Source: Streptomyces sp. SA15 (lineage in GTDB: Bacteria; Actinomycetota; Actinomycetes; Streptomycetales; Streptomycetaceae). Taken from it: a stretch of DNA of 64,000 nt. The position numbers and the translations under genes were made by a program. The notes beneath the pieces were generated by a model. That model was not told where the DNA came from. It did no database searches and saw only the letters and a program-made list of their open reading frames with translations. Position 1 is the first letter of the stretch. Each line of letters begins with the position of its first letter. This document shows positions 61,385 to 64,000 of this stretch, one piece after another. The stretch lies in the NCBI RefSeq assembly GCF_002291145.1, contig NZ_NTGE01000169.1, positions 33,464 to 97,463 on the forward strand. The letters are read 5' to 3'.

Positions 61385-61486
61385 GCCAAGGGAACGTGAA
61401 CGGCTCTCATCAGGGCTGATCAACAGCGCCGGATCTGCGAGGATGAACGGCGAATCCAGAGTGTGAACAGCAGTGAGGAGATCGCC

Positions 61487-62506
61487 GTGTCGGGTATGTC
61501 GGCGGGCCGGTCAGCCATGCGGATGGGACCCGCTGAGCTGGTGCAGGCGGCGGCCATGGCCCGCCGCTTCTACCTCGAGGGCAAGTCCAAGATCCAGATC
61601 GCGGAGGAGTTCGGCGTCAGCCGCTTCAAGGTGGCCCGGGTCCTGGAGACCGCCCTCGAACGGGATCTCGTACGCATCGAGATCCGTGTGCCGGCCGAAC
61701 TGGACGCCGAGCGCTCCGACGCGCTCCGCGCCCGCTACGGCCTCAGGCATGCCGTCGTGGTCGAGTCCCCGGCCGAGGCCGAGGAGACGCCCGACCCCGA
61801 GAACCTGGGAGAAGTGGCCGCCGACCTGCTCGGCGAGCTCCTGAACGAAGGTGACGTACTGGGCCTGGCCTGGGGCCGGTCCACCATCCACATGGCCGCG
61901 GCCCTGGACCGGCTGCCACCGTGCACGGTGGTGCAGCTGACGGGCGTGTACGACGCCGGGACCGCCGAGCGCGGCTCGGTCGAGGCCGTCCGCCGGGCCG
62001 CCCAGGTCTCCGGCGGCGACGCCCACCCCATCTACGCGCCGATGCTGCTGCCGGACGCGGCCACCGCGCAGGCGCTGCGCCACCAGACCGGGATCGCCCG
62101 GGCCTTCGAGTACTTCGACAAGGTCACGGTCGCCTGTGTCTCCATCGGCTCTTGGGAGCCGGGCATCTCCACGGTGCACGACATGCTCAGCGACGAGGAA
62201 CGCTCGCACTACGCCTCGCTCGGCGTCGCCGCCGAGATGTCCGCGCACCTCTTCGACGCCGAGGGGCGCCGGGTGGGACGGGACCTGGGCGAACGGTGCA
62301 TCACCGTCAAGGCCGACCAGCTCCGCCGTATCCCCGAGGTCGTCGCGATCGCGGGCGGGCAGCGGAAGGCGGCCGCGATCGACGCGGTGCTGCGGTCCGG
62401 GCTCGTCACCAGCCTCGTCACCGACACGTCGGCGGCGGACGCCCTGATGACCATGGGCCCGACGCCGAGGCCCGCGCTCAACAGGTCCGACCCGGACGGC
62501 CCCTGA
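61487..62506 (+). CDS. SorC/DeoR-type sugar-binding transcriptional regulator
   Basis: 339 residues. The N-terminal HTH (AMARRFYLEGKSKIQIAEEFGVSRFKVARVLETALERDLVRIEIR) is followed by the SorC sugar-phosphate-binding domain (VLGLAWGRSTIHMAAAL, PIYAPMLLPDAATAQAL, ACVSIGSWEPGIST and VVAIAGGQRKAAAIDAVLRSGLVTSLVTDTSAADAL). It probably senses a phosphorylated sugar; rpe upstream makes a pentose-phosphate ligand plausible. GTG 61487 is chosen because GAGGAG (61475-61480) precedes it at the right distance; GTG 61463 in the same frame is a common alternative annotation. ATCAG-GG-CTGAT (61409-61420) upstream could be an operator. Confidence 0.88.
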   Translation: MSGMSAGRSAMRMGPAELVQAAAMARRFYLEGKSKIQIAEEFGVSRFKVARVLETALERDLVRIEIRVPAELDAERSDALRARYGLRHAVVVESPAEAEETPDPENLGEVAADLLGELLNEGDVLGLAWGRSTIHMAAALDRLPPCTVVQLTGVYDAGTAERGSVEAVRRAAQVSGGDAHPIYAPMLLPDAATAQALRHQTGIARAFEYFDKVTVACVSIGSWEPGISTVHDMLSDEERSHYASLGVAAEMSAHLFDAEGRRVGRDLGERCITVKADQLRRIPEVVAIAGGQRKAAAIDAVLRSGLVTSLVTDTSAADALMTMGPTPRPALNRSDPDGP

Positions 62507-62574
62507 CGGAAGGTGATCCACACACCGGCGATCACCACGACTCGTTCAGGGCAGTACTGAAGGGCGGCACCGAG

Positions 62575-62877
62575 ATGACGGAACGCGTGGTCACGCTGGA
62601 CCTCGACGGGGTCACGGACAAGGCGGGCCTGATGGACCGCTGCGCCCATGCCCTGTCGTTGCCGGACTGGTTCGGCCGCAACTGGGACGCGCTGGCCGAC
62701 AGCCTCGCCGACCACACCGTCTGGCCCGATGACGCCGTCGAGAAGGGGCTGCTGGTCGTCGTACGGAACTGGCGGCCGTATGCCAGAACGCGCCCGGACG
62801 AGTGGGACGTGGCGCAGGAGGTGTTCGCCGAGGCGGCCGGCCGCGAACCGTTGCTCCAGGTGGCGCTGGCGCTGTGA
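62575..62877 (+). CDS. Barstar-like protein
   Basis: 100 residues. TLDLDGVTDKAGLMDRCAHALSLPDWFGRNWDALADSLADHTVWP is the barstar-family core (helix with FGRNWDALAD), followed by LLVVVRNWRPYARTRPDEWDVAQEVFAEAA. Barstar inhibits the ribonuclease barnase. Many streptomycete members are orphan, with no ribonuclease beside them, and none is seen here. It starts 68 bases after the SorC gene and may be cotranscribed with it. Confidence 0.85.
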   Translation: MTERVVTLDLDGVTDKAGLMDRCAHALSLPDWFGRNWDALADSLADHTVWPDDAVEKGLLVVVRNWRPYARTRPDEWDVAQEVFAEAAGREPLLQVALAL

Positions 62878-62978
62878 CGAGCCGTGTCCCACCCCGCTGA
62901 TGGCATATCAACTCCCCTCTGCGGATAGGCTCCTGCCGGATCGTGCCAGGCAGCGAGGCGAACGGGGTTGGGCGACGT

Positions 62979-64000
62979 ATGGTGTACCAGATTCCGCCGG
63001 AACCGGCGCACTTCGTCGACCGTGACGAGGAGCAGGCGCGGGTTCTGCGGGCCATCGAGGAGCGGCGGCCGGGCGCGCGGCCGTTGTGCTTCGCGGTCAG
63101 CGGATACGCCGGCACCGGCAAGACGGAACTGGCCTTCCGGCTGGCCCGCAGCGTCCAGGAGCGCTACCCGGACGGCGTGCTCTACGTCAACCTCGACGAG
63201 GTGCGCCACGAGGACGGCGGGGTGGATGTCGCCGACGTCCTGGGCGATCTGCTGCGGGCCCTGGAGTCGGACTGGATCGCCCCGGTCTTCCGGGAACGCG
63301 CCCGGCAGTACTGGTCGCTGACCCACGGCAAGCGGCTCGTCGTCGTCATCGACAACGCCCGCTTCGACACCGAGGTCGAACCGCTCCTGCCCAGCTCGGG
63401 CGAGAGCCTCGCGATCGTCACCAGCCATGGACCGCTTTACGACCTCCAGGCCGGCGCCGCCGTCGACCTGCCCCTGGATCCGCTGGCTGAGGCCCACGCG
63501 CTGGAGCTGCTCCAGCGGGTGACGCGCGATGAGCGCCTCGCGGCCGAGCCGGACGAGACGCGCAGGCTGCTGGGGCTGTGCGCGGGCCTGCCCGCCGCCC
63601 TGCACGTGGCCGGCCGCTGGCTGCGCCGCCATCCGCGGCGACCGCTGCCCCGCCTGCTGCGGTCTTTGACGGCCGAGCTGCACGAGAAGGGCATCCCGAT
63701 GGTGGAACGGGTCTGGGACGCCGCCTACCGCGGGCTGAGCGCCGAGGCCGCCCGGCTCTACCGGCTGCTCGCCGACTTCCCCGGCCCGTCCTTCACCCCG
63801 GCCGCCCTCGACGCGCTGCTCGGCAGTGGCGCCGAGGCCGCCGAGGACGCGCTGGACGAGCTGCGCGAGGCGGGGCTCCTGGACGACAGGGACTCGGAGG
63901 ACGGTCGTGCACGGCTGCCCGAGCTGCTGCGGGCCCATGCCCGGCGGCGGGCCGAGGCCGACGGCGACGAGGCCGAGCGGGACGCGGCGCGGCGGCGGAT
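62979..64000 (+). CDS. STAND (NB-ARC-type) ATPase, 3' partial
   Basis: An open frame of at least 340 residues running off the window edge. ATG 62979 (next codon GTG 62982 also possible) begins VYQIPPEPAHFVDRDEEQARVL, an N-terminal motif of LuxR/AfsR-type STAND proteins. Walker A is GYAGTGKTELAF, Walker B is RLVVVIDNA, and further on ALELLQRVTRDERL and LLGLCAGLPAALHVAGRWL match the GLPLA box. The winged-helix region follows (GLSAEAARLYRLLADFPGPSFTPAAL), then a helical region at the edge. STAND ATPases are signal-dependent switches; the effector or repeat domain that would define its role lies outside. Confidence 0.8.
   Translation, partial: MVYQIPPEPAHFVDRDEEQARVLRAIEERRPGARPLCFAVSGYAGTGKTELAFRLARSVQERYPDGVLYVNLDEVRHEDGGVDVADVLGDLLRALESDWIAPVFRERARQYWSLTHGKRLVVVIDNARFDTEVEPLLPSSGESLAIVTSHGPLYDLQAGAAVDLPLDPLAEAHALELLQRVTRDERLAAEPDETRRLLGLCAGLPAALHVAGRWLRRHPRRPLPRLLRSLTAELHEKGIPMVERVWDAAYRGLSAEAARLYRLLADFPGPSFTPAALDALLGSGAEAAEDALDELREAGLLDDRDSEDGRARLPELLRAHARRRAEADGDEAERDAARRR

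Overview
The window is a high-GC chromosomal segment of a streptomycete. The evidence is the strong G/C bias at third codon positions, frequent GTG and TTG starts, several starts without a Shine-Dalgarno sequence, GC-rich intergenic palindromes, and actinomycete marker genes: bldD with its c-di-GMP signature, sIHF, and a PriA without helicase motifs. Gene content and order match what I remember of the Streptomyces coelicolor SCO1525 to about SCO1461 block, read in reverse numbering. That match is from memory, not from a search. Nearly all of it is core chromosome. I found no tRNA or rRNA gene, insertion sequence, prophage or CRISPR array.

Layout: 1-3430 holds the tail of a PimA-type mannosyltransferase, a LemA-like membrane protein and pdxST (vitamin B6). 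3479-6659 holds yebC and ruvCAB (Holliday junction processing). 6835-13682 holds yajC-secD-secF-apt and relA (protein export, purine salvage, stringent response). 13747-18113 holds a DUF349 protein, a cyclophilin, a metallo-beta-lactamase-fold hydrolase and hisS. 18114-19596 is a degenerate area: a palindromic repeat field, then the decayed remains of an ABC transporter plus two-component system. 19597-22601 holds a VKOR protein, rarA and rpsD. 22953-29597 holds DUF948-DUF6167-alaS-ruvX-mltG-aroE. 29720-32408 is an accessory-looking periplasmic molybdenum hydroxylase (iorBA-like) sitting between aroE and aroCKB. 35582-38813 holds a proline-rich P-loop protein, a PepP-like peptidase, efp and nusB. 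39036-39539 is bldD on the minus strand. 39794-49883 is the pyrimidine operon pyrR-pyrB-pyrC-(membrane protein)-carA-carB-pyrD-pyrF. 50171-61384 holds sIHF, gmk, rpoZ, coaBC, metK, priA, an HTH protein (minus), fmt, rsmB, an MMPL fragment (minus) and rpe. 61487-64000 holds a SorC-type regulator, a barstar-like protein and a STAND ATPase cut by the window edge.

How the genes work together: most are single-copy housekeeping functions (nucleotide supply, aminoacylation, translation factors, Holliday junction processing, export) mixed with global regulators (RelA, BldD, sIHF, omega). The most interesting signal is regulatory. Three separate replication or repair loci, ruvCAB, rarA and priA, each have just upstream a match to the LexA-independent DNA-damage promoter TTGTCRGTG-N8-TANNNT (the RecA-NDp/PafBC type of mycobacteria). 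Two matches are exact and one misses a single base. At rarA and priA the predicted transcript starts on the start codon. Other notable items are two abutting BldD boxes over the bldD promoter, a PyrR-type leader that can hide the pyrR ribosome-binding site, a 14-bp perfect palindrome before the molybdenum hydroxylase genes, an 18-bp operator left beside the dead ABC gene, and a 162-bp MITE-like hairpin between fmt and rsmB.
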